Source: Alphaproteobacteria bacterium (GTDB lineage Bacteria > Pseudomonadota > Alphaproteobacteria > JAAEOK01). Taken from it: a stretch of 64,000 nucleotides of DNA. Position 1 is the stretch's first letter. The number at the start of each line of letters is the position of its first letter. The stretch covers positions 142,601-206,600 of the forward strand of contig JAAEOK010000085.1 of NCBI GenBank assembly GCA_024244705.1, read 5' to 3'. The notes beneath the pieces were generated by a model. That model did not search any database, was not told the DNA's origin, and saw only the letters and a program-made list of their open reading frames with translations. Positions 1 through 9,596 of this stretch are shown here, one piece after another. A program made the translations under genes and the position numbers.

Positions 1-1148
1 ATGCAACCTTGGAGGGCCGGGCGGCACGACACACGGCCGATGCGGTCGCCGCCTCGGACGTTGTTCTGTTCGTCATCGACGGCCGCGCCGGCGTCACACC
101 GATAGATCGTCATTTCGCGGCTTGGCTGCGCGACCGCGACAAGCCTGTAATCCTTATCGTCAACAAGTGCGATGGCGCCGCGGCGCAATCTGGGGTGCTG
201 GACGCGTTCGGCCTGGGCATGGGCGATCCCATCGCCATCTCGGCGGAGCACGGTCTGGGGATCGCGGACTTGATCGATGCGCTGGTTCCGTTCGACCGCA
301 GCGAGGAGGCGGATTCCGCTGATTTGGACGAAGTCGAGCGGACCGGACCGCTTCAGCTCGCGATCGCCGGCCGGCCCAATGTCGGGAAATCGACGTTGAT
401 CAACCGTCTTATCGGCGAGGAACGGCTCCTGACCGGGCCGGAATCGGGAATCACCCGAGACGCCATAGCGATCGATTGGCAGTGGCAGGATCGGGCGATC
501 CGTCTCTTCGATACCGCCGGCATGCGCCGTAAGGCGCGGGTCAGCGAACGGCTCGAACAGATGTCGGTTGATGATACCTTGCGCGCGGTCCAATTCGCCG
601 AGGTCGTGGTTCTGGTGCTCGACGCGCGGACGATGCTCGAGCGCCAGGATTTGACGATCGCGCGATTGGTCGCCGACGAAGGGCGCGCGCTCGTGCTCGC
701 GCTAAACAAATGGGACCTGGTGACCGATGCGAATGCCGCCCTGGCGGCCCTCCGAGATCGCATGAAAACATCGCTGCCTCAGGTGAAAGATGTCCCCGCG
801 GTGCCGGTTTCAGCGCTGACCGGGCGCGGGCTCGATCATTTGATGGCGGCGGTCTTCGAAATCCACGAGACGTGGAATCGGCGGGTCCCGACGGCGGCAT
901 TGAACCGGTGGCTCGAGGCCATGGTCGAGACCCATCCGCCACCGCTGGCGGCTGGCCGTCCGATTCGGCTCCGTTACATGACCCAGGTCAAGGCGCGACC
1001 GCCAACCTTCGCCGTTTTCGCCAACAAGCCTGGCGAGCTGCCGGATTCCTATCTTCGCTACCTGACCAATGCCCTGCGGGCGGACTTCGACCTGAAGGGC
1101 GTGCCGATTCGGATCGCATTGCGTAAGGGCAAGAACCCCTATACCTGA
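1..1148 (+). CDS. der: GTPase Der, 5'-truncated by the window edge
   Basis: Tandem-domain GTPase needed for maturation of the 50S ribosomal subunit. The reading frame is open from base 3, so the start codon and the first P-loop lie outside the window. The rest of G-domain 1 is visible, including its NKCD guanine-specificity motif. G-domain 2 has a complete P-loop (GRPNVGKST, about 120 residues in), a DTAG switch and NKWD. The C-terminal KH-like domain ends in the basic GKNPYT tail. About 381 residues are present out of a usual 440-490. The gene converges on the SDR gene 13 bases downstream. The TTG at base 9 lies inside the domain and is not the true start. Confidence 0.95.
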   Translation, partial: ATLEGRAARHTADAVAASDVVLFVIDGRAGVTPIDRHFAAWLRDRDKPVILIVNKCDGAAAQSGVLDAFGLGMGDPIAISAEHGLGIADLIDALVPFDRSEEADSADLDEVERTGPLQLAIAGRPNVGKSTLINRLIGEERLLTGPESGITRDAIAIDWQWQDRAIRLFDTAGMRRKARVSERLEQMSVDDTLRAVQFAEVVVLVLDARTMLERQDLTIARLVADEGRALVLALNKWDLVTDANAALAALRDRMKTSLPQVKDVPAVPVSALTGRGLDHLMAAVFEIHETWNRRVPTAALNRWLEAMVETHPPPLAAGRPIRLRYMTQVKARPPTFAVFANKPGELPDSYLRYLTNALRADFDLKGVPIRIALRKGKNPYT

Positions 1149-1161
1149 ATTCTCAACGCCA

Positions 1162-1881
1162 TTACTGCACCTGAGTCGTGCCGCCGTGGTCGGTCGACGA
1201 CGCGGATGCAAGGGCGACGAAAGCATCGGTGATCGTTTCCGGATGCGGCAGGCTCGCGGGGTCTTCGCCGGGAAAGGCCGTCGCCCGCATATCGGTCCGG
1301 ACGACACCGGGGTCGAGGATATTGACCCTGACGTTGGTATTGGCGGTTTCCCCGGCATAGCATCGGACCATGACCTCGAGTGCCGCCTTGCTGGCGGCAT
1401 AGGCGCTCCAATAGGGAGAGGCGGCGCGGGCGGCACCGGACGTGACGAATATGGCACGGCCGGCGTCGGAGCGACGGAGCAGGGGATCGAAATCGCGAAT
1501 TAGGCGCCAATTGACCGTCACATTGAGCGCGAAAGTGCGGTCCCATATTTCGGGGTCGATATGGCCGACCGGCGAAAGCACCCCCAATGTTCCGGCATTG
1601 CCGACCAGGACATCGAGCCGGCCGAAGCGCTCGTAAACCGCCGCCGCCATTTGATCGATCTTGTCGTAGTCGGTGAGGTCGATCGGGACCAGGGTGGCGC
1701 CCTCATTCCCATTCCGCCGGATGCGGTCGTCGACTTCTTCGAGGCCGCCCGTGGTGCGCGCGACGAGGATGAGATGGGCACCCTCGGCGGCGAAGCGTTC
1801 GGCCACCGCCGCGCCGATGCCGCGCGACGCCCCGGTCACCAGGGCGATTCGCCCCGCCAACGCTCCGGTTTGGCCTGCCAT
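1162..1881 (-). CDS. SDR-family NAD(P)-dependent oxidoreductase
   Basis: Classical short-chain dehydrogenase/reductase of 239 residues. It has the dinucleotide motif TGASRGIG (residues 16-23), a VGNAG stretch (about 93-97) and the catalytic Tyr161/Lys165 pair in YAASK, so it should be an active oxidoreductase. The substrate cannot be read from sequence. It is the last gene of the minus-strand run after purF, starting 4 bases beyond the purF stop, so it is probably co-transcribed with purF and cvpA. SDR genes at this place next to purF are common in alphaproteobacteria, but no purine role is shown. Confidence 0.88.
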   Translation of the reverse strand: MAGQTGALAGRIALVTGASRGIGAAVAERFAAEGAHLILVARTTGGLEEVDDRIRRNGNEGATLVPIDLTDYDKIDQMAAAVYERFGRLDVLVGNAGTLGVLSPVGHIDPEIWDRTFALNVTVNWRLIRDFDPLLRRSDAGRAIFVTSGAARAASPYWSAYAASKAALEVMVRCYAGETANTNVRVNILDPGVVRTDMRATAFPGEDPASLPHPETITDAFVALASASSTDHGGTTQVQ

Positions 1882-1885
1882 GGTG

Positions 1886-3343
1886 CTAGGCGTATTCTTC
1901 GAGCAGCGAGAGCTGGGCCTTGTTGGAGCCGCCCTCGCAATCGGTCAATCGTGTCGGATATTCACCGGTGAAACAGGCATCACAATATTGCGGCGCCGAC
2001 GCGTTGCGGCCCGAAAGGCCCATCGCGCGATAGAGCCCGTCGATCGTAACGAAAGCCAAACTGTCGGCCCCGATCAGGGTGCGCATGCCCTCGATATCGT
2101 AGTTGGCGGCGAGAAGCTCCTGGCGCGACGGCGTGTCGATGCCATAAAAGCAGGAATTGGTCGTCGGCGGGCTCGAAATTCGCATATGAACCTCAGCCGC
2201 ACCGGCCTGCCGCACCATCTCGACGATTTTTCGCGATGTCGTCCCCCTCACGATGCTGTCATCGACGAGAATCACCCGCTTTCCGGCGAGCATCGCCGCG
2301 TTGGTGTTGTGCTTGAGCCGGACACCCAGGTGGCGAATCTGATCGCTCGGCTCGATAAAGGTGCGGCCGACATAGTGATTGCGGATGATCCCGAGCTCGA
2401 ACGGGATGCCCGCCTCGGCGGCATAACCGATCGCCGACGGCACTCCCGAATCCGGTACCGGCACGACGAGATCGGCGTCCGCCGGCGCCTCGCGGGCGAG
2501 CTCGGCGCCAATCTGTTTGCGCGCGTCGTAAACGCTGAGCCCTTCGGAATAGCTGTCGGGCCGGGCAAAATAGACGTACTCAAAGATACAGAAGCGCGGC
2601 GGTTGGTGCCCCGGCATATGGAAGCTATGGACTCCTTCAGCATCGAGAACAATGATTTCACCGGGCTCGATGTCGCGAACGAACGTGGCACCAATGATAT
2701 CCAGCGCGCAGGTTTCGGAGGTCAGGATATAGCTCTTGTCGAGTTGCCCCAGCACAAGCGGCCGGACACCGAGCGGGTCGCGGACTCCAATCAGCTTCTT
2801 GCGGCTGAGCGCAACCAATGAGTAGGCGCCTTCGATCTGTGCCATCGCATCCTGAAACCGGCTAACCAAATTCGATCGGGTGCTGGTGGCTATGAGATGG
2901 ATGATGACCTCAGTGTCGCTGGTCGACTGGAACAGATGGCCACGCTTGACCAGGTCGGTGCGCAATGCGACGGCGTTCGTCAAGTTGCCGTTGTGTGCGA
3001 CGGCGAGCCCACCGAACTCGAAATCGGCGAACAACGGCTGGACATTTCGCAATACCGTGTCGCCCGCTGTCGAATAGCGGTTGTGGCCGACAGCGGAATC
3101 ACCAGGGAGCCTCTCGATGACGTCTTCCGAACTGAAACTGTCGCCGACCAGGCCCAGGGCCCGATGAGTATGAAAGTGTTCGCCGTCGAACGTGACGATC
3201 CCGGCCGCCTCTTGGCCGCGATGCTGGAGCGCGTGGAGCCCCAACGCGGTCAACGCGGCCGAGTCGTCGTGGCCAAAGATGCCAAAAACGCCGCATTCCT
3301 CGTGAAGTTTGTCATCGTCAAAGGGAAGCATGGTCAGAATCAC
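1886..3343 (-). CDS. purF: Amidophosphoribosyltransferase (first step of purine synthesis)
   Basis: Converts PRPP and glutamine to 5-phosphoribosylamine. The N-terminal nucleophile hydrolase domain carries the catalytic Cys17 (EECGVFGIFG) after a short leader that resembles the cleaved propeptide of the Bacillus-type enzyme. The PRPP-binding motif ILVDDSIVRGTT lies near residue 360. Cysteines in the contexts FCIFE, NSCFYG and CDAC match the four ligands of the [4Fe-4S] cluster known from that type, so the protein is probably oxygen-sensitive. Length is 485 residues. An in-frame ATG at 3331 is an alternative start that would shorten the leader to 12 residues. cvpA lies 15 bases upstream, as in many proteobacteria. 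Confidence 0.97.
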   Translation of the reverse strand: MILTMLPFDDDKLHEECGVFGIFGHDDSAALTALGLHALQHRGQEAAGIVTFDGEHFHTHRALGLVGDSFSSEDVIERLPGDSAVGHNRYSTAGDTVLRNVQPLFADFEFGGLAVAHNGNLTNAVALRTDLVKRGHLFQSTSDTEVIIHLIATSTRSNLVSRFQDAMAQIEGAYSLVALSRKKLIGVRDPLGVRPLVLGQLDKSYILTSETCALDIIGATFVRDIEPGEIIVLDAEGVHSFHMPGHQPPRFCIFEYVYFARPDSYSEGLSVYDARKQIGAELAREAPADADLVVPVPDSGVPSAIGYAAEAGIPFELGIIRNHYVGRTFIEPSDQIRHLGVRLKHNTNAAMLAGKRVILVDDSIVRGTTSRKIVEMVRQAGAAEVHMRISSPPTTNSCFYGIDTPSRQELLAANYDIEGMRTLIGADSLAFVTIDGLYRAMGLSGRNASAPQYCDACFTGEYPTRLTDCEGGSNKAQLSLLEEYA

Positions 3344-3358
3344 CGCTTCGGTGCTTCG

Positions 3359-4018
3359 CTATTGGTTGCTTTCGATAAGCTCGTTCATGTCGTCGCGCTG
3401 TTCGTTTCCGTATCCGGACGGTTCCTCGTCGGACCCAGAGCCGGCTTCGAGGCGCCGGCCGGCCTCGGATTTCACCGCGTCGCGCGCCGCGTCCTCGGCG
3501 TCGCCAATGGCCGCCGCCCCACGCGCCCGGACGTCTTCGGGAACAAGTTGCGCCAACATCATTCCGCCCTGCTGGATCAAGGGCAGGCTTCGTGCCTCGG
3601 TGATCCATTTCGGCTGCTTGGCGGGCTCAACCGCCCAATCGACCAGCAGCCACAACAGGCATATGACCACCGCGCCGCGGACGACCCCGAAAACCAGGCC
3701 GAGTAGGCGATCGACACGGCTGAAGTGGCTTTGCCGCACATGTCTGGCGATCCAGTGGGTCAATGCGGATAGTATGATCAGCGTTACGAGGAACACCGAA
3801 ATCGCGGCGCTGGCGTCGGCGGCGAAGGGGATCGAGATCAAATCCCGCGCATAGGGCTGAACGTAGGGGAAGGCGTATAGGGCGGCGATGGCCGCGCCGA
3901 CCCATGCGCCGACCGACAGCATTTCCTTCACAAATCCCCGCACAAGGGCCAGCAACCCTGAAATGAGGATTATCGTGACGACGCCCAGATCCGTGGGGTT
4001 GACGGGCCAATTCTCCAT
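3359..4018 (-). CDS. cvpA: CvpA family membrane protein
   Basis: Inner-membrane protein of the colicin V production family (219 residues). There are about four hydrophobic segments in the first 135 residues. The family-typical stretch RLLGLVFGVVRGAVV precedes the last one, and a polar, charged cytoplasmic tail follows. The ATG at 4018 has an AGGA about ten bases upstream, whereas the in-frame GTG at 4027 sits directly against it, so the ATG is preferred. CvpA proteins commonly neighbour purF, and the family has been tied to envelope homeostasis. The exact biochemical role is unknown. Confidence 0.9.
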   Translation of the reverse strand: MENWPVNPTDLGVVTIILISGLLALVRGFVKEMLSVGAWVGAAIAALYAFPYVQPYARDLISIPFAADASAAISVFLVTLIILSALTHWIARHVRQSHFSRVDRLLGLVFGVVRGAVVICLLWLLVDWAVEPAKQPKWITEARSLPLIQQGGMMLAQLVPEDVRARGAAAIGDAEDAARDAVKSEAGRRLEAGSGSDEEPSGYGNEQRDDMNELIESNQ

Positions 4019-4030
4019 TACGCGCACATC

Positions 4031-5398
4031 CTAGTCCGGTCGCAGCAATTCGACCAGTTCTTGCAGGCGGGAAATTTCGGTTTTTGAGAGGCCGAAATCG
4101 GGGTTCGTCTTGCTAGCCGTTTTGGCCATCGGCAGGATCGCTGCCTCAAATCCGAGCTTTGCCGCTTCGCGCAGGCGCGCCTCGGCGTGGCCGACACGAC
4201 GCACCTCGCCGCCGAGGCCAATTTCGCCAAATACGACACTGGAGGTCGGGACAGATACATCGAATATCGCCGAAATCAACGCCGCCGCGACCGCCAAATC
4301 GGCCGCAGGCTCCGAAATGCGCATCCCCCCGGCGACGTTGAGATAGACGTCGCGGGATGCGAAGCCAAGCCCGCAACGGGTCTCCAGGACCGCCAAGACC
4401 ATCGCGAGGCGGCCGCCGTCCCAGCCAACGACCGCGCGACGGGGCGTTGCAAATGCGGTCGGTGCAACCAGCGCCTGGATTTCGACCAGGACCGGGCGAG
4501 TACCTTCCATGGCGGCGAACACGGCGGCGCCACTGACATTCTCTTCGCGTTCGGCAAGAAACAAAGCCGACGGATTGGCAACTTCGGACAGTCCGCCGTC
4601 GGTCATTTCAAACACGCCGATTTCGTCGGTGGGGCCAAATCGGTTCTTGATGGCGCGCAGCAGGCGAAATTGATGGCTGCGCTCTCCCTCGAATTGAAGC
4701 ACCGCGTCGACCATGTGTTCGAGCACCCTCGGCCCGGCGATCATGCCCTCCTTGGTCACGTGGCCGACGAGAAAAACGGTGGTGCCGATTCGTTTGGCGA
4801 GCCGGACCAGTTCGTGAGCCGAGGTCCGCACCTGCGCGACGGTCCCCGGTGCCGAGTCCAGGGTGTCGATATACATGGTTTGGATCGAATCGATGACCAC
4901 CGCAATTGGGACGGCGCCGATTTCGAGCGTGGTAAGGATATCCCGGATATTGGTTGCGGTAGCGAGTTGGACCGGTGCATCGGCCAGACCGAGCCGGTTT
5001 GCCCGAAGGCGGATCTGATCGACCGCTTCCTCTCCCGAAAAATAGATACAGGTGCCGGTCGACGACAGGGCGCTGAGAACCTGAAGCAAGAGCGTCGATT
5101 TGCCGATCCCCGGGTCGCCGCTGACCAAGACGGCCGTCCCGGCTACCAATCCGCCACCGCAAACCCGGTCGAACTCGTCGATCCCGGTGTGGCGGCGGTC
5201 GGCCTCGGCCGGCGCTCCATCCAGGGTGGTTAAGGGAACCGGGTGACCCTTGGCCGCGCCGACGCCGCGCGGCGCAACCTCTCGACCCGTTTCTTCAACG
5301 ATTGTATTCCACTCGCCGCATTCATCGCAGCGACCCTGCCATTTGCGATAGGAGGCGCCGCATTCCTGACAAACGAAGCGGGATACCTGCCGTGCCAT
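4031..5398 (-). CDS. radA: DNA repair protein RadA
   Basis: RecA-like ATPase that promotes branch migration during recombination. It has the N-terminal zinc finger (Cys10, Cys13, Cys24, Cys27), Walker A GDPGIGKST (residues 94-102), the RadA-specific KNRFG motif and a C-terminal Lon-like domain. Length is 455 residues, normal for RadA. The frame is open upstream to 5734, but that stretch overlaps mlaF and has no family resemblance. ATG 5398 gives the expected MARQVSRFVCQECG beginning. The gene lies 34 bases after mlaF and just before cvpA on the same strand. Confidence 0.97.
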   Translation of the reverse strand: MARQVSRFVCQECGASYRKWQGRCDECGEWNTIVEETGREVAPRGVGAAKGHPVPLTTLDGAPAEADRRHTGIDEFDRVCGGGLVAGTAVLVSGDPGIGKSTLLLQVLSALSSTGTCIYFSGEEAVDQIRLRANRLGLADAPVQLATATNIRDILTTLEIGAVPIAVVIDSIQTMYIDTLDSAPGTVAQVRTSAHELVRLAKRIGTTVFLVGHVTKEGMIAGPRVLEHMVDAVLQFEGERSHQFRLLRAIKNRFGPTDEIGVFEMTDGGLSEVANPSALFLAEREENVSGAAVFAAMEGTRPVLVEIQALVAPTAFATPRRAVVGWDGGRLAMVLAVLETRCGLGFASRDVYLNVAGGMRISEPAADLAVAAALISAIFDVSVPTSSVVFGEIGLGGEVRRVGHAEARLREAAKLGFEAAILPMAKTASKTNPDFGLSKTEISRLQELVELLRPD

Positions 5399-5432
5399 CG
5401 CTATCGGCTTCGACCGGATGGTAACATCGCGG

Positions 5433-6209
5433 CTACCCGCGCAACGACATCTTGATCGGGCCTTCGGCGCGACCGTGAATGAATTGGTCGACGAATTCGT
5501 TACCGGATCCGTCAATCGAGCTGACAGGTCCGTTCCAGATGATCCGACCGTCATTGAGCATCGCGATACGGTCCGCGATCTTGCGTGCGCTGGCCATGTC
5601 GTGGGTGATCGACAGGGTCGTGGCGCCGAGCTGTTTCGAACATTCGACGATGAGGTCGTTGATGATATCGCCCATGATCGGGTCGAGGCCGGTGGTCGGT
5701 TCATCGAAAAAGATAATATCCGGGTCGGCCGCAATGGCGCGGGCCAGACCGACGCGCTTTTTCATCCCGCCGGACAACTCGGCCGGGCCGAGTTCGGCGA
5801 CTTCGGCGTTCAATCCCACGGAGGCCAATTTTTCGAGCGCGATGGATTTGGCTTCGGGTCGAGCCATTCTTCGGCCTTGAATCAGACCGAACGCGACGTT
5901 TTCCCAAACCGGCAGCGAATCGAACAACGCCGCACCCTGAAACAGCATGCCGAATTTGGCGCGGACCCGGTCGTGGTCCCGCGATCGCATGCCGACGACC
6001 TCTTCCCCATCCACCTTGATGCTTCCGGCCTCGGGATCGAGGAGCCCGAGGATGCATTTCAGCAGCACCGACTTTCCAGTGCCGGAGCCGCCGATCACAA
6101 CCACCGATTCGCCTGTCGCGACATCGAGGTCGAGCCCTTGCAGAACGTGTTTGGACCCGAACGACTTGTGCAATCCGCGAATTGAAATTTTGGGAGTTGG
6201 CTCGCTCAT
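5433..6209 (-). CDS. mlaF: ABC transporter ATP-binding protein, MlaF-like
   Basis: ATPase of a lipid-transport ABC system that moves phospholipids between the membranes (Mla pathway). The 258 residues show Walker A GGSGTGKS (40-47), a Q-loop, the signature LSGGMKKR (about 150), Walker B IIFFDEPTTGLDP and the H-loop His in SITHD. The start overlaps the stop of the permease gene by 4 bases (ATGA), which indicates translational coupling. No MlaD-type substrate-binding gene is next to the pair in this window, so that partner is encoded elsewhere or is a different MCE protein. Confidence 0.93.
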   Translation of the reverse strand: MSEPTPKISIRGLHKSFGSKHVLQGLDLDVATGESVVVIGGSGTGKSVLLKCILGLLDPEAGSIKVDGEEVVGMRSRDHDRVRAKFGMLFQGAALFDSLPVWENVAFGLIQGRRMARPEAKSIALEKLASVGLNAEVAELGPAELSGGMKKRVGLARAIAADPDIIFFDEPTTGLDPIMGDIINDLIVECSKQLGATTLSITHDMASARKIADRIAMLNDGRIIWNGPVSSIDGSGNEFVDQFIHGRAEGPIKMSLRG

Positions 6210-6979
6210 ATGCCGAAGAATATTGCGGTTGTCAGATAGTTGAACGCCAGAATGAGAATCGAAGCCGAGACCACGGCGTTGGTCGTGGCCTGGCCGACGC
6301 CTTGAGCGCCGCCGGCGGAATGATAGCCGTGATAGCAGCCCATAAGCGCGATTAGAAATCCGAAGATTGCGGCCTTGGTGAGGCCGGAGATGACATCGAT
6401 CGGCTCGAGAAATTCCCAGGTCAGGCGGATATAGCTGGCGGCATTAAAATCAAGCTGGTAAACGCCGATCAGGTAGCCGCCGAGCACGCCAATGATGTCG
6501 GCGATCAGGACCAACACCGGCAGCATCAAGGTGGCTGCGATAATCCGGGGCGCGACGAGATATTTGAACGGGTTGGTCGAGAGCGTGGCCAGCGCGTCGA
6601 TCTGCTCGGTGACCCGCATTGTGCCGATCTCGGCAGCGATCGCGGCGCCGATGCGACCGGCGACCATGAGCCCGGCCAGGACCGGTCCGAGCTCGCGGGT
6701 CATCGACAGCACGACCACGGTCGCGATCGCCGATTCGGCGTTGAAGCGCGCAAATCCGGTATAGCTCTGGAGCGCGAGCACCATGCCAGTGAAAATTGCC
6801 GTAAGGCCAACCACGGGCAGAGAATAGAAGCCGATGTCGACCATCTGCTGACCGATCAGGCGCGGGAAGAACGGGGGCTGAAAGCAGTGAAAGGCGCTGC
6901 GGGCGCCAAAATTGGAAATACGCCCCATGGCCGCGAGAAAGACCAGTACGGCGTGACCGATCGGTTGCAGGACCGGCAT
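6206..6979 (-). CDS. mlaE: MlaE family lipid ABC transporter permease
   Basis: Integral membrane permease (257 residues, about five to six hydrophobic segments) of the MlaE/YrbE family. The family core is clear: LGPVLAGLMVAGRIGAAIAA, then EIGTMRVTEQIDAL and the N-P-F/R motif region. It pairs with the ATPase gene it overlaps. It follows alr by six bases on the same strand. The expected role is transport of phospholipid across the periplasm to maintain outer-membrane asymmetry. Substrate and direction cannot be read from sequence. Confidence 0.93.
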   Translation of the reverse strand: MPVLQPIGHAVLVFLAAMGRISNFGARSAFHCFQPPFFPRLIGQQMVDIGFYSLPVVGLTAIFTGMVLALQSYTGFARFNAESAIATVVVLSMTRELGPVLAGLMVAGRIGAAIAAEIGTMRVTEQIDALATLSTNPFKYLVAPRIIAATLMLPVLVLIADIIGVLGGYLIGVYQLDFNAASYIRLTWEFLEPIDVISGLTKAAIFGFLIALMGCYHGYHSAGGAQGVGQATTNAVVSASILILAFNYLTTAIFFGI

Positions 6980-6985
6980 TATGGA

Positions 6986-8098
6986 TCAGCCGCCGACATA
7001 ACGGCGTCGATAGCGCCGGCCCAATGACGTCAATATCTCATACCCGATCGTACCGGCCTCGTTCGCGAGATCGTTAATGTCGTGACCCGGCCCCAGCACC
7101 TCAACCTTGTCCCCCGCTTTGATGCTTTGTGACTGAACGTTCGAGACATCCACGGTGATCAGATCCATTGACACCCGGCCGACGACCGGCGCCCGCACGC
7201 CGTTGACCACGCAGGTTCCCCGACTGCTTAAAGACCGCAGGTAACCATCCGCATAACCAACTGAAATTGTTGCTAGTTTTCCCCTTTTGGAGATCTTGTG
7301 CGTGGCACCATAACCAACGGTCATGGGGCTGTCAACGTCACGAACCTGCAGTATCGGCGCCTCGAGGCGGACCGCGTTGCGCATCGGATTCTCGGCCGTC
7401 GGCGTTGGATTGACCCCATATAGGGCGGCCCCCGGACGGGCGAGGTCGAAGTGGAAGGACGAGGCGAGAAACATGCCGGAAGAATTGGCGAAACTGACGG
7501 GCACCGAGGGTAGGCGCCCAAGCGCGGTCGACAGGGTGTCGAGTTGCGTCCGGTTCAATGGATGGTCGTTTTCCTCCGCCCGGACCAGATGGCTGACGAT
7601 GTAGAGGAGATCGATACCATCAAGGCGTTCGGGCTCGGCGATCAAATGATCGGTCTGCACTGGACACAAACCCAGTCGGTTCATGCCGGTGTCGATGTGG
7701 ATCGCAGCCCCCAGCGGCCCATGCTCCCGGCTATAGGTCTGCCATCGCGTGATCTGGCTGAGGTCGTTAAGCACCGGCACCAGCCGATGGCGGTGAAAAG
7801 TCGCCTCGCTGCCCGGCAAGAGGCCATTGAGGACATAGATATCTGCCTGCGGCAAGAACGCGCGCAGTGCCACGGCTTCGTCCAGCAGCGCCACGAAGAA
7901 GTGACGGCAGCCCGCGTTCTGCAGGACTGGCGCGATTCGCGCGGCGCCGAGGCCATAGGCGTCCGCTTTAACCACCGCCGCGCAGATGCCGCCCGCTAGG
8001 CGGCTGCGCAGGGTGTGATAATTGGCGGCGATAGCGTCGAGGTCGATGGTCAGAACGGCGCTGTCGCGAAAGCCCGTCCTCGACCTAGAGACCGTCAT
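6986..8098 (-). CDS. alr: Alanine racemase
   Basis: PLP enzyme that makes D-alanine for peptidoglycan (370 residues). The pyridoxal-binding lysine is Lys44 in VKADAYGLG. The second catalytic residue, the tyrosine of the C-terminal domain, is in the TVGYG motif. The frame is open further upstream through dnaB, but ATG 8098 gives the normal length and a standard N-terminus. This start overlaps the end of dnaB by 14 bases on the same strand, so the two are probably translated from one message. Confidence 0.95.
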   Translation of the reverse strand: MTVSRSRTGFRDSAVLTIDLDAIAANYHTLRSRLAGGICAAVVKADAYGLGAARIAPVLQNAGCRHFFVALLDEAVALRAFLPQADIYVLNGLLPGSEATFHRHRLVPVLNDLSQITRWQTYSREHGPLGAAIHIDTGMNRLGLCPVQTDHLIAEPERLDGIDLLYIVSHLVRAEENDHPLNRTQLDTLSTALGRLPSVPVSFANSSGMFLASSFHFDLARPGAALYGVNPTPTAENPMRNAVRLEAPILQVRDVDSPMTVGYGATHKISKRGKLATISVGYADGYLRSLSSRGTCVVNGVRAPVVGRVSMDLITVDVSNVQSQSIKAGDKVEVLGPGHDINDLANEAGTIGYEILTSLGRRYRRRYVGG

Positions 8099-9596
8099 CC
8101 GGCAGCCGATCGTCCTCAACCAAGTTTTCGAATTTGGTGATGTTCTTGTGGAAATACAGCTTGGCGGTGCCGATCGGCCCGTGGCGTTGCTTGCCGATGA
8201 TGATTTCGGCGATGTTGTGAACTCGCGCCATCTTCTCCTGCCATTTGAAATGGGCGTCGGTGCCGGGATCCGGCTCGCGCTGCTGCTCATAATACTCTTC
8301 GCGATAGACGAACATAACGACGTCCGCATCCTGTTCGATCGATCCCGATTCGCGAAGATCGGCAAGGTGCGGCCGCTTGTCTTCCCGCTGTTCGACGGCA
8401 CGGGACAGTTGGGACAACGCGAGGACCGGAACATTGAGCTCCTTGGCCAGCGTTTTGAGGCCCCGCGTGATATCGGAAATTTCCTGGACCCGGTTCTCCG
8501 GCCGCGTTCCGGCGGTGGGTCTCAGCAATTGCAGATAGTCGACGACGATCAGACCGAGGCCGCGCCGACGCTTGAGCCGTCGTGCGCGGGTCCGTAGCGC
8601 CGACACCGACAAGGCCGGTGTGTCGTCGATGAACAAAGGCATCGTTTCGAGTTCCTGGCTGGCGAGCACGACCTTGTCGAAATCCTCGGTGCCTATTTCC
8701 CCGCGGCGGATCTTCTCCGATGAGACGCCAGACCGCTCGGATAGAATCCGGGTTGCCAGCTGTTCGGCGGACATTTCCAGGGAGAAGAAGCCAACCAGCG
8801 CGCCGTCGACCACGCGGACCTTGCCATCCTCGTCCTCTTCCTCGCGGAAATCGCGGGCGGCATTGAAGGCGATATTGGTCGCCAAGGACGTCTTTCCCAT
8901 CGACGGCCGGCCGGCGAGGATAACGAGATCGGATGGGTGGAGCCCGCCGAGTTTCTTGTCGAGATCGGCCAGCCCCGTCGAAACGCCGACGACATGACCT
9001 TCGCGACGATAGGCCGCCTGCATCATGTCGACGGCTTCGGTCAGGGACGATTTGAAGGGCTGGAATCCGCCTTCGTAATGGCCCTTGGTGGCGAGATCGT
9101 AGAGTTTTTGCTCGGCGATCTCGATCTGCGAGATGGCGAGAAGATCGACGTCGTCCGAATAGGCGCCGTTCACGACTTCGTCGCCGAGCTGTATCAGCTC
9201 GCGGCGCAGATGCAGGTCATGAATCGTATGGGCGTAGTCGGTCGCATTGATGATGCTGACCGCGGACGTTGCCAATCGCGCGATATATTGGGCCCCGCCA
9301 ATGTCGTCGAGGGAGGTATCCTGATCGAAGAAGGCATTGAGGGTAATCGGGTCGGCGATTTGTCCGCGGTCAATCAGGCGGCCCGCGACCTCGTATATGC
9401 GCGCATGGCGGTCGTCGGCAAAATGCTCCGGACGGAGGAACTCGGAAACCCGCTCATAGGACCGGTTGTTGGCCAAAATCGCGCCCAACAGCGCCATTTC
9501 GGCTTCGAAATTGTGGGGCGGCGTGCGATAGCTCGCGGCCCGTGTTTCGCTGCCGGGCAGGGCGGTGATGTTGGTTTCGGTAGTCGAGTTCTCCAT
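8085..9596 (-). CDS. dnaB: Replicative DNA helicase DnaB
   Basis: Hexameric 5'-3' helicase of the replication fork. Visible are the N-terminal primase-interacting domain (TPPHNFEAEMALLGAIL at about 25-40), the RecA-like domain with Walker A GRPSMGKTS, Walker B IVVDYLQLL and the ALSQLSRAVEQR motif. About 503 residues from ATG 9596. A GTG at 9620 with AGAAGG directly before it is an alternative start, 8 residues longer. Neither start has an ideal ribosome site. It is the first gene of the minus-strand run leading to alr and the mla genes. Confidence 0.97.
   Translation of the reverse strand: MENSTTETNITALPGSETRAASYRTPPHNFEAEMALLGAILANNRSYERVSEFLRPEHFADDRHARIYEVAGRLIDRGQIADPITLNAFFDQDTSLDDIGGAQYIARLATSAVSIINATDYAHTIHDLHLRRELIQLGDEVVNGAYSDDVDLLAISQIEIAEQKLYDLATKGHYEGGFQPFKSSLTEAVDMMQAAYRREGHVVGVSTGLADLDKKLGGLHPSDLVILAGRPSMGKTSLATNIAFNAARDFREEEDEDGKVRVVDGALVGFFSLEMSAEQLATRILSERSGVSSEKIRRGEIGTEDFDKVVLASQELETMPLFIDDTPALSVSALRTRARRLKRRRGLGLIVVDYLQLLRPTAGTRPENRVQEISDITRGLKTLAKELNVPVLALSQLSRAVEQREDKRPHLADLRESGSIEQDADVVMFVYREEYYEQQREPDPGTDAHFKWQEKMARVHNIAEIIIGKQRHGPIGTAKLYFHKNITKFENLVEDDRLPDDGL

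Noticed and set aside
5399..5734. Upstream extension of the radA frame
   Set aside because: It runs antisense-like through mlaF codons in another frame and lacks homology. ATG 5398 gives the standard RadA zinc-finger start.
8099..8434. Upstream extension of the alr frame
   Set aside because: It overlaps the 3' end of dnaB in another frame and would give a non-family N-terminus. ATG 8098 gives normal length.
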